A stretch of 35,231 bases of DNA from Pseudomonadota bacterium. GTDB taxonomy: Bacteria > Pseudomonadota > Gammaproteobacteria > Burkholderiales > Methylophilaceae. This document shows positions 24,603 through 35,231 of this stretch, piece after piece (positions within the stretch are counted from its first letter, which is position 1; each line of letters begins with the position of its first letter). The stretch is from assembly GCA_029781535.1 (NCBI GenBank), contig JAKOWL010000152.1:1-35231 (forward strand), written 5' to 3'. The notes under the pieces were generated by a model. That model searched no databases, was not told the origin of the DNA, and saw only the letters and a program-made list of their open reading frames with translations. Both the position numbers and the translations under genes were made by a program.

Positions 24603-25058
24603 CTATGCTCTTCTGTTTTTACTTTTCATGATTGCGCTCTGTTCCCGCTTCCAATCTTTTTCCTTCTCGGCCTCACGCTTGTCATGTTGTTTTTTACCTT
24701 TTGCCAAACCAATCTGCAGTTTGATTCGGCCTTTGCTGAAATGCATATCCAGCGGCACTAAGGTATACCCAGCCCGCTCCACCTTGCCAATCAACTTGAC
24801 GATTTCTTCCTTATGTAGCAATAACTTACGCGTTCTAGTGGCGTCTGGTCGTATGTGGGTAGATGCCGCGCCTAAAGGCGTGATGTGACAGCCGAGCAAG
24901 TAAAGTTCACCGCGCTGGATGATGACGTACGATTCTTTCAGATTGACGCGCCCATCGCGGATTGCCTTGACTTCCCAGCCTTCCAGTACGACCCCTGCTT
25001 CGTACTTCTCTTCGATAAAGTAATCGAAAAAGGCTTTTTTGTTCTGTGCGATGCTCAT
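24603..25058 (-). CDS. smpB: SsrA-binding protein SmpB
   Basis: Binds tmRNA and brings it to stalled ribosomes. [60 protein letters not shown] and [20 protein letters not shown] are all diagnostic; the C-terminal basic tail is present. 151 residues. Its RNA partner ssrA lies 5.2 kb away in this window. Divergent from ratA. Confidence 0.97.
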   Translation of the reverse strand: MSIAQNKKAFFDYFIEEKYEAGVVLEGWEVKAIRDGRVNLKESYVIIQRGELYLLGCHITPLGAASTHIRPDATRTRKLLLHKEEIVKLIGKVERAGYTLVPLDMHFSKGRIKLQIGLAKGKKQHDKREAEKEKDWKREQSAIMKSKNRRA

Positions 25059-25110
25059 GCGGTATGTGAATAGCTTAAAATCGCTATTTTACGCTAGGTT
25101 TGTTATTCCA

Positions 25111-25548
25111 ATGTACCGTGTTGAAAAAAGTGTTCTGGTGATGCACTCGGCAGAAAAAATGTTTCAGCTTGTCGATACGGTCGAAGACTACCCCAAGTTC
25201 CTGCCGTGGTGTGGCGGAACAGAAATCCATGCACGTGATGGAGGCATCACCAAAGCCACGATCCATATCAATTATCACGGGCTCAAACAGCATTTCACTA
25301 CACAAAACACAAAAACATTCCCCACTCATATGCAGATAGTTTTTGTGGATGGGCCTTTTAAAACACTGGAAGGCGAATGGCAATTTGTTAAATTACAGGA
25401 AAATGCCTGTAAAATCATATTCAAACTAGAATATACGTTTAACAATGCGTTGCTGGAGAAAGTAATTGCGCCAGTATTCAGCCATATTGCCAATACTTTT
25501 GTAGACCACTTTATCAAACGCGCTGACCAAACTGAACGAACACCATGA
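25111..25548 (+). CDS. ratA: RatA-family START/polyketide-cyclase domain protein
   Basis: A 145-residue START-like protein of the RatA/Coq10 type. RatA was described in E. coli as a toxin that blocks 70S assembly, while Coq10 homologues bind ubiquinone; which role applies here is open. Motifs: MYRVEKSVLVMHSAEKMFQL, VEDYPKFLPWCGGTEI, FVDGPFKTLEGEW and HIANTFVDHFIKRAD. The ATG at 25111 is chosen over 25039 because it gives the family N-terminus. It overlaps rnfH by 4 bases and follows smpB divergently, the usual order. Confidence 0.9.
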   Translation: MYRVEKSVLVMHSAEKMFQLVDTVEDYPKFLPWCGGTEIHARDGGITKATIHINYHGLKQHFTTQNTKTFPTHMQIVFVDGPFKTLEGEWQFVKLQENACKIIFKLEYTFNNALLEKVIAPVFSHIANTFVDHFIKRADQTERTP

Positions 25549-25877
25549 ACCCAAACACGATTACTGTCGAAGTTGCTTATGCCCTGCCGCACCAGCAATT
25601 GATCATCCCGGTACATATGCCGGAGAACGCCAATGCAGAGCAGGCTATTCTGGCCTCTGGCATCCTGCAGAAGTTTCCCGAGATAGACCTGAAGGTGAAC
25701 CAGGTAGGCATCTTCGGCAAACTCACGCGTATGGATACTCCATTGCGTCACATGGATCGGATAGAGATCTATCGCCCATTGATTGCCGACCCGAAAGCGG
25801 TACGCAAACAACGCGCTGAGGAAGGAAAGGTCATGAAAAAAGGCGGTGGGGATGCACCGCCTTCTGAAGCAAGCTAA
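25545..25877 (+). CDS. rnfH: RnfH-family (UPF0125) ubiquitin-like protein
   Basis: A 110-residue beta-grasp protein. ITVEVAYALPHQQLIIPVHM, AILASGILQKFPEIDL, VGIFGKLTRMDTPLRHMDRI and IYRPLIADPKAVRKQRAEEG are the family hallmarks. It overlaps ratA (ATGA), the conserved ratAB-type pair. Cellular role not established. Confidence 0.93.
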   Translation: MNPNTITVEVAYALPHQQLIIPVHMPENANAEQAILASGILQKFPEIDLKVNQVGIFGKLTRMDTPLRHMDRIEIYRPLIADPKAVRKQRAEEGKVMKKGGGDAPPSEAS

Positions 25878-25883
25878 ACTGGA

Positions 25884-26423
25884 CTAGTTACAGTACTCGT
25901 TGATGTCGTTCTGCGCTTTGGCCATACCCTGCTGCAGGTCGGCATCATCCATGTATTCCCGCTCACCTTTTTCGTTGGTGCGATAAATTCTGCCGCCTTG
26001 CTTATAAGTCTCCATATTGGCTTGGGCAGCTTTGCAGTTCTCAGCCCTTAACTTGGCTTGGGCTTCTTTTTCCTGTTTGTTTTTCTTCTCGATTTCGGCG
26101 TTACGTCTGCGCTGTTCTGCCGCAGTTTCTGCCGAATCTGGCATATTTCCGTCTGCGCCTTTAGGCGTTGCAGCTGCGGCTGGCTGAGATGCGTTTGCCG
26201 GTTTGCTGGTCGGGGTCTCGACCGGTGATAATGGTGCCTTGTCTGTCAGCTTGTTGATACGTTTACCGCCCATTGGTTCCTGCTTGGCATGTGCCGGTGG
26301 TGGCGTATCGGTATAACGAATGCTGCCATCCTTATCACGCCATTTATAGATTTCCGCATTAACAGGCAACACCCATAACAACGCGCAGGCCACCGTTAAC
26401 AATCTCACGCTTACTGTTTTCAT
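25884..26423 (-). CDS. DUF4124-domain periplasmic protein
   Basis: A 179-residue exported protein: signal peptide at 1-24 (LTVACALLWVLPVNA), then the DUF4124 core AEIYKWRDKDGSIRYTDTPP, a Pro/Thr/Ala-rich linker, a charged helical segment (AAEQRRRNAEIEKKNKQEKE) likely to form a coiled coil, and a C-terminal GGRIYRTNEKGEREYMDDAD. Function unknown. Convergent with rnfH (6 bp apart). Confidence 0.85.
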   Translation of the reverse strand: MKTVSVRLLTVACALLWVLPVNAEIYKWRDKDGSIRYTDTPPPAHAKQEPMGGKRINKLTDKAPLSPVETPTSKPANASQPAAAATPKGADGNMPDSAETAAEQRRRNAEIEKKNKQEKEAQAKLRAENCKAAQANMETYKQGGRIYRTNEKGEREYMDDADLQQGMAKAQNDINEYCN

Positions 26424-26544
26424 CGTTATCCTCTCTAGCGATCTGGTTCATTCTATCTCAAGCACAGTATAATTGTGCAAACTGCCCAGCCTTAAGATTC
26501 CATCCAATTCCGATTGTGGTTAAAACGCGACAAAACCAGCCTCG

Positions 26545-26620
26545 TTGACAAATAATAAGCCAATTATTTGTACTGAAAAGCGCAGCGCAAATCGCCTTAA
26601 AAGCACAATTTCTGTATAAT
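26545..26620 (+). promoter_or_regulatory. Candidate promoter elements for guaB
   Basis: TTGACA at 26545-26550 is followed after 18 bases by TGTACT. A separate perfect TATAAT lies at 26615-26620 without a clear -35. AAGGA is 6 bases before the guaB ATG. Either or both may drive guaBA. Confidence 0.45.
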
Positions 26621-26637
26621 CGCGTTTTGGAATTTAA

Positions 26638-28107
<1,470 letters not shown>

Positions 28108-28147
28108 ATAACGCGTTGATTAGTTAAAATTTATCGAGAAAAATCGA

Positions 28148-28186
28148 ATGCTCTGGAAGCCGCATGGATATTGGCTTGCAGAGCAT
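28148..28186 (+). promoter_or_regulatory. Hairpin between guaB and guaA (attenuator or partial terminator)
   Basis: ATGCTCTG-G-AAGCC (28148-28161) pairs with GGCTT-G-CAGAGCAT (28173-28186): 13 base pairs with one internal G/G mismatch and an 11-base loop. A short GTGTTTTA follows. It may set relative expression of guaB and guaA. Confidence 0.6.
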
Positions 28187-28213
28187 GTGTTTTAATAGCT
28201 CCCCAAATTTGAT

Positions 28214-29821
28214 ATGAACCACTCAAAAATCCTTATCCTTGATTTCGGCTCCCAGGTTACGCAATTGATTGCGCGCCGCGTGCGTGAGGCGCACGTTTAT
28301 TGTGAGATCCATCCTTGCGATGTGTCGGACGAATTCGTGAAAAACTTCGGGGCAAACGGCATCATCCTTTCCGGCAGTCATGCCAGCGCATACGAAGAAG
28401 ACACTGACAAGGCACCACAGGCTGCATTCGAACTGGGTGTGCCAGTGCTTGGTATCTGTTACGGCATGCAAACCATGGCCCAGCAATTGGGCGGCAAAGT
28501 CGAGGCTGGTCATAAGCGCGAGTTCGGCTATGCCCAAGTACGCGCGCGTGGCCACTCTGCCTTGTTTCGCGATATTCAGGACGCCACGAATGCTGAAGGG
28601 CATGGCTTGCTGGATGTGTGGATGAGTCATGGGGACAAGGTAACCGAGCTTCCGCCCGGCTTCAAAGTCATCGCCAGCAACGACACGACGCCCATTGCAG
28701 CATTTGCAGATGAAGAGCGCAAGTTTTACGGTGTGCAGTTCCATCCGGAAGTAACCCATACCAGACAAGGCCAGGCCATGCTGGAACGGTTTGTATTGGA
28801 CATCTGCCAAACCAAACCTGATTGGATCATGAAAGACCATATCGCCGAAGCGGTTGAAAAGATTCGCGCTCAAGTGGGCGATGAGGAAGTGATTCTCGGC
28901 CTCTCCGGCGGCGTGGATTCCAGCGTTGCTGCGGCGTTGATACACCGTGCGATTGGCGACCAGCTTACCTGCGTTTTCGTCGACCATGGCCTGCTGCGTC
29001 TGGATGAAGGCAAGATGGTCATGGAGATGTTCGCCGGCAAACTGCATGCCCACGTCATCCATGTGGATGCCACGGAACAATTCATGGGCAAGTTGGCCGG
29101 CGTGAGCGACCCGGAAGCCAAACGCAAGATCATTGGCCGCGAGTTCGTGGAAGTCTTCAAGGCAGAAGCCGCCAAGCTGAAAGCTGGCGATGCGGGCCAT
29201 AAGGGCGCGACATTCCTGGCCCAAGGTACCATCTACCCGGATGTGATTGAATCCGGCGGGGCGAAATCCAAAAAAGCCGTCACCATCAAAAGCCATCACA
29301 ATGTCGGTGGATTGCCTGAACAATTGGGCTTAAAACTGTTAGAGCCGCTACGCGATCTTTTCAAGGACGAGGTGCGTGAACTCGGCGTGGCGCTTGGTTT
29401 GCCACACGACATGGTATATCGCCACCCCTTCCCCGGCCCTGGTCTGGGTGTGCGTATCCTGGGCGAGATCAAGCAGGAATATGCTGACTTGCTGCGTCGC
29501 GCAGATGCCATCTTTATTGAGGAACTACGTAACACCATTGACGAGAAAACCGGCAAGAGCTGGTACGACCTCACCAGCCAGGCTTTCACTGTATTTTTAC
29601 CGGTGAAATCTGTAGGCGTGATGGGTGATGGCCGCACCTATGACTATGTGGTGGCATTGCGCGCAGTGCAGACCAGCGATTTCATGACCGCGCACTGGGC
29701 CGAATTGCCATACAGCCTGCTGGGACGCGTTTCCAACCGCATCATTAACGAAGTACGCGGCATCAACCGCGTAGTCTATGACATTTCCGGCAAACCGCCG
29801 GCTACGATTGAATGGGAATAA
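28214..29821 (+). CDS. guaA: GMP synthase (glutamine-hydrolysing)
   Basis: Aminates XMP to GMP. The class I amidotransferase domain (1-195) has nucleophile Cys82 ([15 protein letters not shown]) and the FHPEVTHT histidine and glutamate. The synthetase domain has the ATP-pyrophosphatase P-loop [15 protein letters not shown] (about 229-243), and the C-terminal dimerisation domain ends KPPATIEWE. 535 residues. Starts 106 bp after guaB. Confidence 0.98.
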   Translation: MNHSKILILDFGSQVTQLIARRVREAHVYCEIHPCDVSDEFVKNFGANGIILSGSHASAYEEDTDKAPQAAFELGVPVLGICYGMQTMAQQLGGKVEAGHKREFGYAQVRARGHSALFRDIQDATNAEGHGLLDVWMSHGDKVTELPPGFKVIASNDTTPIAAFADEERKFYGVQFHPEVTHTRQGQAMLERFVLDICQTKPDWIMKDHIAEAVEKIRAQVGDEEVILGLSGGVDSSVAAALIHRAIGDQLTCVFVDHGLLRLDEGKMVMEMFAGKLHAHVIHVDATEQFMGKLAGVSDPEAKRKIIGREFVEVFKAEAAKLKAGDAGHKGATFLAQGTIYPDVIESGGAKSKKAVTIKSHHNVGGLPEQLGLKLLEPLRDLFKDEVRELGVALGLPHDMVYRHPFPGPGLGVRILGEIKQEYADLLRRADAIFIEELRNTIDEKTGKSWYDLTSQAFTVFLPVKSVGVMGDGRTYDYVVALRAVQTSDFMTAHWAELPYSLLGRVSNRIINEVRGINRVVYDISGKPPATIEWE

Positions 29822-29831
29822 TGGAGATACT

Positions 29832-30335
29832 ATGAGCCGTGCTTTTGTAAATGAAGAACGCTTTGAGCAACCAGGAGATATCTTTCCTGACCGCCCGATC
29901 AGCGAACATCCGAACTATGTGACACCCGAAGGGGCTGCGCATCTGGCCAAACAGGTGGAAATCTTGCAGGCCCTCAAGGAAAAATATGCTGCCGATAGCA
30001 AGAACGGTGACCTGACTGCCGCCGAGCGCTTGGCTGAGACTGAGCGGGATTTGCGCTATTTTGACACAAGGCTGGAGTCCTCTATCCTCGTCGATCCGAA
30101 ATCGCAGCCTAAAGATATCATCTTATTCGGTGCCACTGTGACCGTCGAAGATGAGGAGGGTCAGGAACACACCTACCAGATCGTCGGTGAAGACGAGGCT
30201 GATGTACAGTCTAACAAAGTCAGTTACATCTCACCGATCGCACATGCACTGATTGGTCGCAAACTTGGTGACAACGTGACCTGGCGCAGACCTGCCGGCG
30301 ATTTGGTATTGGAAATCAAACAGATAGACTATTAA
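29832..30335 (+). CDS. GreA/GreB-family protein with altered coiled-coil tip
   Basis: A 167-residue protein with the Gre layout: an N-terminal coiled coil (about 33-85) and a C-terminal FKBP-like domain (FGATVTVEDEEGQEHTYQIV, YISPIAHALIGRKLGD). Canonical Gre factors carry two acidic residues at the coiled-coil tip (Asp41 and Glu44 of GreA, in GDLKENAEY). Here the tip reads NGDLTAAERLAE: Asp60 remains but the second acid is Ala63, and the coiled coil is about 7 residues shorter. It may bind RNA polymerase without stimulating transcript cleavage; that is inference. The ATG at 29832 follows GGAGA; it lies 10 bp after guaA and 3 bp before the nitroreductase gene. Confidence 0.85.
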   Translation: MSRAFVNEERFEQPGDIFPDRPISEHPNYVTPEGAAHLAKQVEILQALKEKYAADSKNGDLTAAERLAETERDLRYFDTRLESSILVDPKSQPKDIILFGATVTVEDEEGQEHTYQIVGEDEADVQSNKVSYISPIAHALIGRKLGDNVTWRRPAGDLVLEIKQIDY

Positions 30336-30338
30336 CAC

Positions 30339-30944
30339 ATGAACGTTACCGAAGCCATCATCGAGCGCCGCTCGGTCAAAGCATATGATTCGCAGCATAG
30401 GATGACTGATGCAGAAATCAACAAGCTGCTGTCCTTGGCGATGCTCTCCCCTACTGCCTTCAATATCCAGAATTGGCGTTTTGTCCTGGTGACAGACCCA
30501 GAACTGCGTCAGCAAGTACGCGCGGCAAGCTGGGATCAGGCGCAGGTCAGTGATGCCTCATTGCTCATCGTATTAACTGCCGACCTGAAAGCCTGGGAAA
30601 AGCAACCGGAACGATATTGGCGTAATGCCCCGCAGCCAGTGCAGGACTTCCTGATTCCCATGATAGGCAACTACTATCGAAACAAGGAACAAGTGCAGCG
30701 CGATGAAGCGATGCGCTCTTGCGGCATGGCAGCCATGACATTGATGCTGGCAGCCAAAGAAATGGGTTATGACACCTGTCCGATGGATGGCTTTGATTTT
30801 GACGCGGTCGCCAAACTGCTCAACCTGCCTGCCGACCATACGCCTGTCATGTTCGTTGTGGTAGGCAAAGCACTGCAAGCCGCACAACCCCGCGGCGGTC
30901 AGCTCGATTTCAATGAAGTCGTGATCAACAACCAATTTGAATAA
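30339..30944 (+). CDS. Nitroreductase-family flavoprotein
   Basis: A 201-residue FMN-dependent oxidoreductase fold. MNVTEAIIERRSVKAYDSQH gives the FMN-binding RRSVKAY motif; PTAFNIQNWRFVLVTDPELR and the MLAAKEMGYDTCPMDGFD segment are typical of the NfnB/YdjA-type superfamily. Substrate unknown. Located between the Gre-like gene (3 bp gap) and the ABC-F gene (18 bp gap), so part of one plus-strand run. Confidence 0.9.
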   Translation: MNVTEAIIERRSVKAYDSQHRMTDAEINKLLSLAMLSPTAFNIQNWRFVLVTDPELRQQVRAASWDQAQVSDASLLIVLTADLKAWEKQPERYWRNAPQPVQDFLIPMIGNYYRNKEQVQRDEAMRSCGMAAMTLMLAAKEMGYDTCPMDGFDFDAVAKLLNLPADHTPVMFVVVGKALQAAQPRGGQLDFNEVVINNQFE

Positions 30945-30962
30945 ACCTAGATAGAGAATCTC

Positions 30963-32558
30963 ATGCTCATTGCAAGCAACATCACCATGCAGTTTGGCGC
31001 CAAGCCATTGTTCGAAAACATTTCCGTCAAGTTTGGTGAAAGCAATCGTTATGGCCTGATAGGCGCCAATGGGTGCGGAAAATCGACTTTCATGAAAATC
31101 CTCGCTGGTACATTGGAGCCTAGCAGCGGCAATGTAGCCATCGATAGCAATGAACGCATGGCCTTCCTGAAACAAGATCAGTTTGCTTACGAAGACCAGC
31201 GCGTGCTGGATGTGGTGATGATGGGCCATGAACAGATGTGGAAGGCGAATGTAGAAAAGAATGAAATCTACATGAACCCGGAAGCGTCAGAAGAAGACTA
31301 CATGCGCGCCGCTGAACTGGAAAACGTCTATGCCGAATATGACGGCTATACCGCGGAAGCGCGTGCAGGCGAATTGTTATTAGGCGTAGGGATCCCTACC
31401 GAGCAGCATAACGGCCTGATGAGTTCTGTTGCCCCAGGCTGGAAGCTGCGCGTACTCCTGGCGCAGGCACTATTCGCGAACCCGGACATTCTCTTGCTGG
31501 ACGAACCAACCAACAACCTGGACATCAACACCATTCGCTGGCTGGAAGACGTGCTGAACAACCGCAACTCGACGATGATTATCATCTCGCATGACCGGCA
31601 CTTCCTGAACCAGGTCTGCACCCACACATGTGACATGGATTACGGTACGCTGAAAGTGTACCCGGGCAACTATGACGATTACATGGAAGCCGCCCAGGCC
31701 GCACGAGCGCAACAGGCCAAGGATAACGCCCGTGCCAAAGAGAAGGTGGCCGAACTGCAGGAATTCGTGCGCCGCTTCTCTGCTAATAAATCCAAAGCCA
31801 AACAGGCCACCAGCCGCATGAAGATGATCGACAAGATCAAGATCGAGGAATTCAAGCCTTCATCCCGCCAGTACCCGTTCATTCGCTTTGATTTCGATGA
31901 TAAAGAGAAACTGCACCGTAATGCGCTGGAGGTGGAAAAGCTTTCGCATGGGTACGATAAGCCGCTGTTTAATGATTTCGACATCATCATCGAGGCTGGC
32001 GAGAAAGTGGCCATCATCGGTGAGAACGGCATTGGTAAAACCACCATGCTGCGCTGTCTGGCAGGCGATTTGACACCCAAGCACGGGAAAATCAAATGGG
32101 CAGAAAAGGCGAAGATCGGCTATTTTGCCCAGGACCACGAATATGAGTTCGAAAAAGGCGAAAACCTGTTCGAATGGATGTCACAGTACACGCAAGAAGG
32201 CGATGATGACCAGGCCGTGCGCAGCATGCTCGGGCGCCTGCTTTTCTCCGGTGATGAGACCAAAAAATCCGTCAAAGTGCTTTCTGGCGGCGAGAAGGGC
32301 CGCATGCTGTATGGCAAGCTGATGCTGGGGCGCACCAATGTGTTATTGATGGATGAACCTACCAATCACATGGACATGGAATCCATCGAAGCACTCAATA
32401 CCGCGCTCGACAAATATAAAGGCACCTTGATTTTTGTCAGCCATGACCGTGAGTTCGTGAGTTCCATCGCCACCCGCATTCTGGAAATTAAACCTTCTGG
32501 TATTGTGGATTACACCGGCAACTACGAAGATTACCTGGCAAGCCAAGGCATTGAGTAA
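30963..32558 (+). CDS. ybiT: ABC-F ATPase, YbiT type
   Basis: A ribosome-associated ABC-F protein with two ATPase domains and no membrane segment. Walker A motifs are GANGCGKST (34-42) and GENGIGKTT (second half); Walker B are [13 protein letters not shown] and [13 protein letters not shown]. The first signature is the degenerate [15 protein letters not shown] characteristic of YbiT, the second is the normal LSGGEKGR. The linker ([20 protein letters not shown]) is the P-site interaction motif region. 531 residues. Convergent with the pirin gene, 3 bp apart. Confidence 0.93.
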   Translation: MLIASNITMQFGAKPLFENISVKFGESNRYGLIGANGCGKSTFMKILAGTLEPSSGNVAIDSNERMAFLKQDQFAYEDQRVLDVVMMGHEQMWKANVEKNEIYMNPEASEEDYMRAAELENVYAEYDGYTAEARAGELLLGVGIPTEQHNGLMSSVAPGWKLRVLLAQALFANPDILLLDEPTNNLDINTIRWLEDVLNNRNSTMIIISHDRHFLNQVCTHTCDMDYGTLKVYPGNYDDYMEAAQAARAQQAKDNARAKEKVAELQEFVRRFSANKSKAKQATSRMKMIDKIKIEEFKPSSRQYPFIRFDFDDKEKLHRNALEVEKLSHGYDKPLFNDFDIIIEAGEKVAIIGENGIGKTTMLRCLAGDLTPKHGKIKWAEKAKIGYFAQDHEYEFEKGENLFEWMSQYTQEGDDDQAVRSMLGRLLFSGDETKKSVKVLSGGEKGRMLYGKLMLGRTNVLLMDEPTNHMDMESIEALNTALDKYKGTLIFVSHDREFVSSIATRILEIKPSGIVDYTGNYEDYLASQGIE

Positions 32559-32561
32559 CCT

Positions 32562-33296
32562 CTAGGCAGGAACATCTATCACCAAGACCTCAGCGTCAGT
32601 CTCGGCGCTGATGGCCAGCGTTTTAGTGGCCGTCACTTCCGCGCCATCACCTGGCGACAATCTGCACCCATTGACGCTAAACGTTCCATACGAAGCCAGC
32701 ACATAGGCCTGATGTTCGATTTGAACTGCAACCTGCTGCGCTGCCAGGAGCCTGCCGCCGTAGATTGCAGCATCCTGGTGAACCATCAATGCATGAGCAC
32801 CCACATGTTTGGCCTGCCCGGAGGCCAGCACCGTCAATCCCTCGCCTGCAGTGGATTTAAGGAACTCCCTCGTCTCCCAGCGCGGCTGCACGTTCCTTTG
32901 TGCTGGCTCTATCCATATCTGGTACAAACGGGTGTCGATTTGCTCCAAGTTATATTCGGAATGCGCCACCCCGGTGCCCGCAGACATCACCTGTACATCA
33001 CCTGCTGACGTACGCCCCTCATTACCCATACTATCCCGATGTGTAATAGCACCTTGACGGATATAGGTAATGATTTCCATATTATCGTGCGGGTGGGTGT
33101 CAAAACCTCGTCCTGCGGCCACAATATCGTCATTAATGACCAACAGACGGCCAAAACCAGTACGTTGCGGATTCCAATAACGGGCGAAACTGAAATGGTA
33201 TCTGGCATCGAGCCAGCCATAATCGGAGTGCCCCAGCTCGGCGTAAGGGAAGCGCCGAATCAAGCCTGCAGAAGCATTCTTAACGTTATCTTGCAT
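32562..33296 (-). CDS. Pirin-family cupin protein
   Basis: A 244-residue bicupin. Metal ligands are visible: H68 and H70 in FDTHPHDNME, and H112 and E114 in GTGVAHSEYN. Some bacterial pirins (YhhW) act as quercetinases; others are regulators. A longer frame starts at 33479 but would overlap the NUDIX gene by about 150 bp; the ATG at 33296 (MQDNVKNASAGLIRRFPYAE) fits the family. It lies 25 bp after the NUDIX gene on the same strand. Confidence 0.92.
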   Translation of the reverse strand: MQDNVKNASAGLIRRFPYAELGHSDYGWLDARYHFSFARYWNPQRTGFGRLLVINDDIVAAGRGFDTHPHDNMEIITYIRQGAITHRDSMGNEGRTSAGDVQVMSAGTGVAHSEYNLEQIDTRLYQIWIEPAQRNVQPRWETREFLKSTAGEGLTVLASGQAKHVGAHALMVHQDAAIYGGRLLAAQQVAVQIEHQAYVLASYGTFSVNGCRLSPGDGAEVTATKTLAISAETDAEVLVIDVPA

Positions 33297-33321
33297 GGAT
33301 ATCTCCACAGAATGACAGGAA

Positions 33322-33924
33322 TTATCGTAAACGAGCTTCCAACTGGCGAAACAGGCTTGCCTGCTCATCCCATAATTTCCTGATCCGTTGTTGATGGTTA
33401 AACGCCAGATCCATATCAAATGACTGCTGGATCGGCACCCACTCCAGCCCATCCACCTCTCCCGGGTCTGCAAATGCATTGCTTAAATCGGGAAGCATCC
33501 CACTCCAGCCTACCAGCACTGCATAATGCATACTTATATTCTGTTTTACGTTATCTGTCCTATCGGTAATATTCCATGGCACATCGCTAAATGGCGGACT
33601 GAACACCATACTGCTATCAGAGTGCAAAAAGTTGGGATGAGATGACAGGCTTGGTAGAAATAGGCCACACTCCTCCCAAACCTCGCGAATCACGGCCTCA
33701 CATAGACTTTCATCCCAATCCAGATATCCGCAAGGCAAGCCCCAGAAACCCTGAAAGTCTGGCGTACCAGACCCGCGTTTGCCAAGCAGAACATACCAGT
33801 CGCTATCTGATTGATTATACAAACATATTTGTGCAACGACCGCGCATGAACGAGAGTTCCAAATTGTCTCACCGCTTGAGATTTCTATAGGCTGATTTTT
33901 ACGGTTTTTGAAGACTGGTTTCAT
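33322..33924 (-). CDS. NUDIX hydrolase
   Basis: A 200-residue protein with a full Nudix box at 66-88: GYLDWDE at its start, then REVWEECGL. FWGLPCGYLDW precedes it. The substrate is unknown: the family hydrolyses nucleoside diphosphates linked to another moiety. Tandem with the pirin gene. Confidence 0.92.
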   Translation of the reverse strand: MKPVFKNRKNQPIEISSGETIWNSRSCAVVAQICLYNQSDSDWYVLLGKRGSGTPDFQGFWGLPCGYLDWDESLCEAVIREVWEECGLFLPSLSSHPNFLHSDSSMVFSPPFSDVPWNITDRTDNVKQNISMHYAVLVGWSGMLPDLSNAFADPGEVDGLEWVPIQQSFDMDLAFNHQQRIRKLWDEQASLFRQLEARLR

Positions 33925-34117
33925 TGTTTCTCATCGCTTATTGGCAGAGAAGAAGGAATTCGACGCCAATAATTAATTTTATAATTAAATAATGATACAA
34001 CTTAATTCATATCCAACCCAAAATAAACCAAGAGATTTTCGCTCAAAAAAGCTACTCAAAATAACTTATCGTATGACCTCTTGATTCTCCAACTCAAACA
34101 ATTGTTTTAAAGGATCC
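33925..34117. other. AT-rich intergenic region
   Basis: 193 bp between the sensor kinase stop and the NUDIX start, both minus strand. It is very AT-rich at 33960-34020 (AATTAATTTTATAATTAAAT) and probably carries the NUDIX promoter; no clear boxes or terminator were found. Confidence 0.35.
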
Positions 34118-35231
34118 TCATTCCGCACTTGCATGTATATCATTGACATCAGTATCAACTGGATTTACGTTTTTATTAAAGCGCACAATGAAAACAGTCC
34201 CTTTTCCAATATCTGGAGATTTAATTGATATCGTCGCGTTATGCAATAGCACGATCTCTTTTACAATCGAAAGCCCTAATCCACTACCCTCTTGAGAGTT
34301 TCCGATAACCCTGTGGAATCTTTCAAAGACTTTCTCTCGTTCAGACTCAGATATGCCATATCCATTATCTTCTACATACAAAAAGGCATTTTTATCGTCC
34401 TCGTCTAGGAGGACGGTAACTTTCCCGCCATTTTGGGTATATCGGATTGCGTTATCAATCAAATTTTGAATCAGCATTTTTAGCTTTTCGGAATCAGCCA
34501 AGATCAAATAATTTGTCCCGTCGTTTTGTATCTTGAATTCAAATCCAAAATCAATATTTTTATGATATGCAAATGGGAACAAGTCTGAGCATACATCCTT
34601 AGTCAGCAAGAATAAATCCACTTGATCAAACTTTAATGCATTGATACTTTCAGGTTGATTACGAGCCAATTTAAGCAATTGATTGACTAAATGTACTAAT
34701 TTACCAACACTCTTGTTAACCATATCCAGTTCAGGTTTATTATTCTTGCCATTTTGGACAAGTTCTAATTGTGCTTGTATCCCTGCCAACGGCGTTCTTA
34801 GCTGGTGTGCTGCATCGGCAATGAATCTATTCTGCAACTCCATCGCTTTTTTTAATTTACCAATTAGCGAGTTTATCGATTCAACAAGTTGCCCGGCTTC
34901 TTCAGGAACATTTGACAATTGAACTGGTTCTAGCTGCTTGTCTGAGCGTTTAGCAATCGCCTCATTTAAGTCATTTAATGGTTTAAGTCCTTTTGAGACA
35001 CCTAACAAAAGCATACCTATTGAGACAATCAGTAAAATAAGCTGCGGAAGGAAGATTCCAGCTAATATTTGATGACTTAACTTGATACGCTTATTGAGCG
35101 TTTCAGCGACCTGAACATAGTAGTTAGTATTGAAGGCTTGATTGCCAATCGGACTTTGTTTAACAGTAACAACCCTTACCCGCTGGTGATTGACCTCATC
35201 ATATGAAAAATATTCATTTTTATTTCTAGTA
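34118..35231 (-). CDS. Two-component sensor histidine kinase, N-terminus beyond window
   Basis: The frame is open to the right edge, so the gene is partial; the ATG at 35014 is internal. From the edge inwards: a periplasmic sensor part (VNHQRVRVVTVKQSPIGNQA, YYVQVAETLNKRI), a transmembrane helix (IFLPQLILLIVSIGMLLLG), a HAMP-like stretch, the phospho-accepting H box ADAAHQLRTPLAGIQAQL, the N box NLIDNAIRYT, G1 VEDNGYGIS and G2 GSGLGLSIVKEI. The sensor and helix layout suggests the TctE/QseC (2CSK_N) group. Its response regulator should lie to the right, outside the window. Confidence 0.93.
   Translation of the reverse strand, partial: TRNKNEYFSYDEVNHQRVRVVTVKQSPIGNQAFNTNYYVQVAETLNKRIKLSHQILAGIFLPQLILLIVSIGMLLLGVSKGLKPLNDLNEAIAKRSDKQLEPVQLSNVPEEAGQLVESINSLIGKLKKAMELQNRFIADAAHQLRTPLAGIQAQLELVQNGKNNKPELDMVNKSVGKLVHLVNQLLKLARNQPESINALKFDQVDLFLLTKDVCSDLFPFAYHKNIDFGFEFKIQNDGTNYLILADSEKLKMLIQNLIDNAIRYTQNGGKVTVLLDEDDKNAFLYVEDNGYGISESEREKVFERFHRVIGNSQEGSGLGLSIVKEIVLLHNATISIKSPDIGKGTVFIVRFNKNVNPVDTDVNDIHASAE

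Noticed and set aside
28223-29323. Long minus-strand frame opposite guaA (also 26998-28062 opposite guaB and 501-1151 opposite hisS)
   Set aside because: These mirror strongly supported genes, have no ribosome sites or family resemblance, and are expected shadow frames in sequence of this composition.
33297-33479. Upstream extension of the pirin gene
   Set aside because: It would overlap the NUDIX coding region by about 150 bp and add a non-family N-terminus.

Overview
The window looks like a chromosome segment of a methylotrophic betaproteobacterium, most likely a Methylophilaceae relative (Methylotenera, Methylophilus or Methylobacillus type). This rests on a complete fhc operon for the tetrahydromethanopterin/methylofuran-linked formaldehyde oxidation pathway, a housekeeping gene order typical of Betaproteobacteria (ndk-rlmN-pilF-rodZ-ispG-hisS; smpB-ratA-rnfH; guaB-guaA), and a tmRNA whose tag reads ANDETYALAA.

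Layout, left to right. 1-6280, minus strand: the housekeeping cluster ndk, rlmN, pilF/pilW, rodZ-like, ispG, hisS, then a truncated SIMPL-domain gene at the left edge. 6507-12055, plus strand: a small orphan gene, then fhcB, fhcA, a flavin-reductase/PNPOx-fold gene, fhcD and fhcC, with ATGA overlaps and short gaps. 12072-13734, minus: an alpha-carbonic anhydrase with an N-terminal adhesin-E-like domain, and a small lipoprotein. 13827-19030: an AT-rich island of about 5.2 kb inserted in the 3' end of ssrA and bounded by 24-bp direct repeats. It holds a tyrosine integrase, an overlapping excisionase, two unknown genes, a non-coding patch with strong hairpins, a ClpP/SDH-fold serine protease gene with a small downstream partner, and an HUH rolling-circle replication protein. 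19008-19369, minus: ssrA (tmRNA). 19479-20312: nnrD.

20334-24446: a small secreted barrel-like protein and an unusual aldehyde dehydrogenase on the minus strand, divergent from a TolB/TPR regulator-like gene. 24603-26423: smpB (minus), ratA and rnfH (plus, 4-bp overlap), and a DUF4124 protein (minus). 26647-32558, plus: guaB, guaA, a GreA/GreB-like factor, a nitroreductase and a YbiT-type ABC-F ATPase. 32562-35231, minus: a pirin, a NUDIX hydrolase and a sensor kinase that runs off the right edge.

How the genes work together. The fhc products form the formyltransferase/hydrolase complex, which moves the formyl group from formyl-H4MPT to methylofuran and releases formate. tmRNA and SmpB, both in this window, are the two parts of trans-translation. 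The island is the most unusual part. It combines an integrase/excisionase module with an HUH replication protein, iteron-like repeats and a two-gene protease cargo, and it shows no capsid, conjugation or transposase genes. It also appears to bring its own terminator for ssrA, because the native terminator now lies 5.2 kb away beyond the left repeat.
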